Positions 4,670 through 5,213 of a stretch of DNA of 5,213 nt are shown here, in pieces; position 1 is the first letter of the stretch, and each line of letters begins with the position of its first letter. Origin of the DNA: Acholeplasmatales bacterium (GTDB lineage Bacteria > Bacillota_I > Bacilli_A > Acholeplasmatales > Anaeroplasmataceae). The stretch lies in the NCBI GenBank assembly GCA_017388605.1, contig JAFPIE010000068.1, forward strand, positions 1-5,213, read 5' to 3'. The notes beneath the pieces were generated by a model, which worked only from the letters and a program-made list of their open reading frames with translations, was not told the origin of the DNA and made no database searches. Made by a program: the position numbers and the translations under genes.

Positions 4670-5213
4670 ATGGAAGAAAACAATGTTAAAAAAGAAATCG
4701 AAGAATTAACTGGTGATAATCCGGATAGTGAAAACTATGGTGCGGATAAAATCAAGATTTTAAAGGGACTAGAGCCAGTAAGAGAAAGACCAGGTATGTA
4801 TATTGGTTCTACTGGTGAGACTGGATTACATCACTTAGTTTGGGAAATTGCAGATAACTCTGTAGATGAGGCCTTAGCTGGGTATGCATCTCATATTAAG
4901 GTTGAAATATTACCAGATAATGTCATCAGGGTTACCGATGATGGACGTGGTATGCCTATTGATATTCACCCAGAAACAAAAAGACCAGCACTAGAGGCTA
5001 TTTTTACAGTTCTTCATGCCGGTGGTAAATTTGATGATGGTGCATACAAGGTATCTGGTGTATTACATGGTGTAGGTGCATCTGTAGTTAATGCATTATC
5101 CGAATGGCTAGAAGTAACTGTAATGCGTAATGGTAAGCAATATACAGAAAGATTTGAGCGCGGTCTTGTTGTAGAGGACCTATATGAGCATGATACATCC
5201 GACCATACAGGTA
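4670..5213 (+). CDS. gyrB: DNA gyrase subunit B, N-terminal part (cut by right edge)
   Basis: The first 181 codons of the ATPase subunit of gyrase, the type II topoisomerase that adds negative supercoils. The GHKL ATPase domain is clear: RPGMYIG (40-46), [14 protein letters not shown] (59-72) with the catalytic Glu59 and Mg-binding Asn63, TDDGRGMP (89-96) with adenine-binding Asp90, HAGGKF (116-121) and [11 protein letters not shown] (126-136). The usual motif is SGGLHGVG; the second Gly is Val131 here. YKVSG and the position after recF favour GyrB over ParE. An acidic tail of about 22 residues precedes the conserved core, longer than in Bacillus subtilis. An AAGGAG site (4657-4662) lies 7 bases from the start, and recF ends one base earlier, so the two are co-translated. 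The remaining two thirds lie outside the window. Confidence 0.98.
   Translation, partial: MEENNVKKEIEELTGDNPDSENYGADKIKILKGLEPVRERPGMYIGSTGETGLHHLVWEIADNSVDEALAGYASHIKVEILPDNVIRVTDDGRGMPIDIHPETKRPALEAIFTVLHAGGKFDDGAYKVSGVLHGVGASVVNALSEWLEVTVMRNGKQYTERFERGLVVEDLYEHDTSDHTG

Noticed and set aside
1..5213. Novel defence system, mobile element, CRISPR array or tRNA
   Set aside because: Every long frame belongs to a conserved origin-region gene. There are no terminal repeats, spacer-repeat arrays, integrase or transposase motifs, or tRNA-like cloverleaves that I could see.

Overview
This window is the chromosomal replication-origin region of an AT-rich, low-GC Gram-positive bacterium (Bacillota). 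The gene order is the classic one: rnpA and rpmH pointing left, then dnaA, dnaN, a small S4-domain gene (yaaA type), recF and gyrB pointing right. Codon use favours TTA and AGA. Tryptophan is encoded by TGG, and TGA appears as a stop (yaaA), so the standard bacterial code fits. Several divergent residues in DnaA, together with the low GC, suggest a lineage away from Bacillus itself, perhaps Erysipelotrichia-like. That placement is inference only.

Left part (1-276, minus strand): the first 15 codons of rnpA, whose gene runs off the left edge, and complete rpmH. Between them lies a hairpin followed by a T-run, plus a second, competing inverted repeat. rpmH has a near-consensus promoter at 316-344.

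Origin, first half (277-626): 350 bases without a gene. It carries the divergent rpmH and dnaA promoters and six perfect DnaA boxes (TTATNCACA or TTTTCCACA). Four of the six form two closely spaced, oppositely oriented pairs. dnaA follows (627-1949).

Origin, second half (1950-2083): two more perfect boxes, a near-box formed by the dnaA stop codon, an extended -10 promoter for dnaN, and a stretch of 44 bases with only three G or C. The last box is followed by weak DnaA-trio-like triplets, so this is the likely unwinding site. The origin is therefore bipartite, with dnaA between its two halves.

Right part: dnaN (2084-3226) ends in a compact terminator with a UUCG loop. A separate transcription unit then starts from an extended -10 promoter, over which lies a perfect 9-base inverted repeat. 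It carries yaaA, recF (4-base ATGA overlap) and gyrB (1-base gap; truncated by the right edge).

Together the genes make the initiator, the sliding clamp, a recombination mediator and the gyrase B subunit, plus two products on the left tied to ribosomes and tRNA maturation. I see no mobile element, CRISPR array, tRNA or rRNA, and no evidence of an unknown multi-gene system. The points worth a second look are local: the divergent DnaA recognition loop, the palindromic recF-operon promoter, the competing hairpins before rnpA, and a changed glycine in the GyrB ATP-binding motif.
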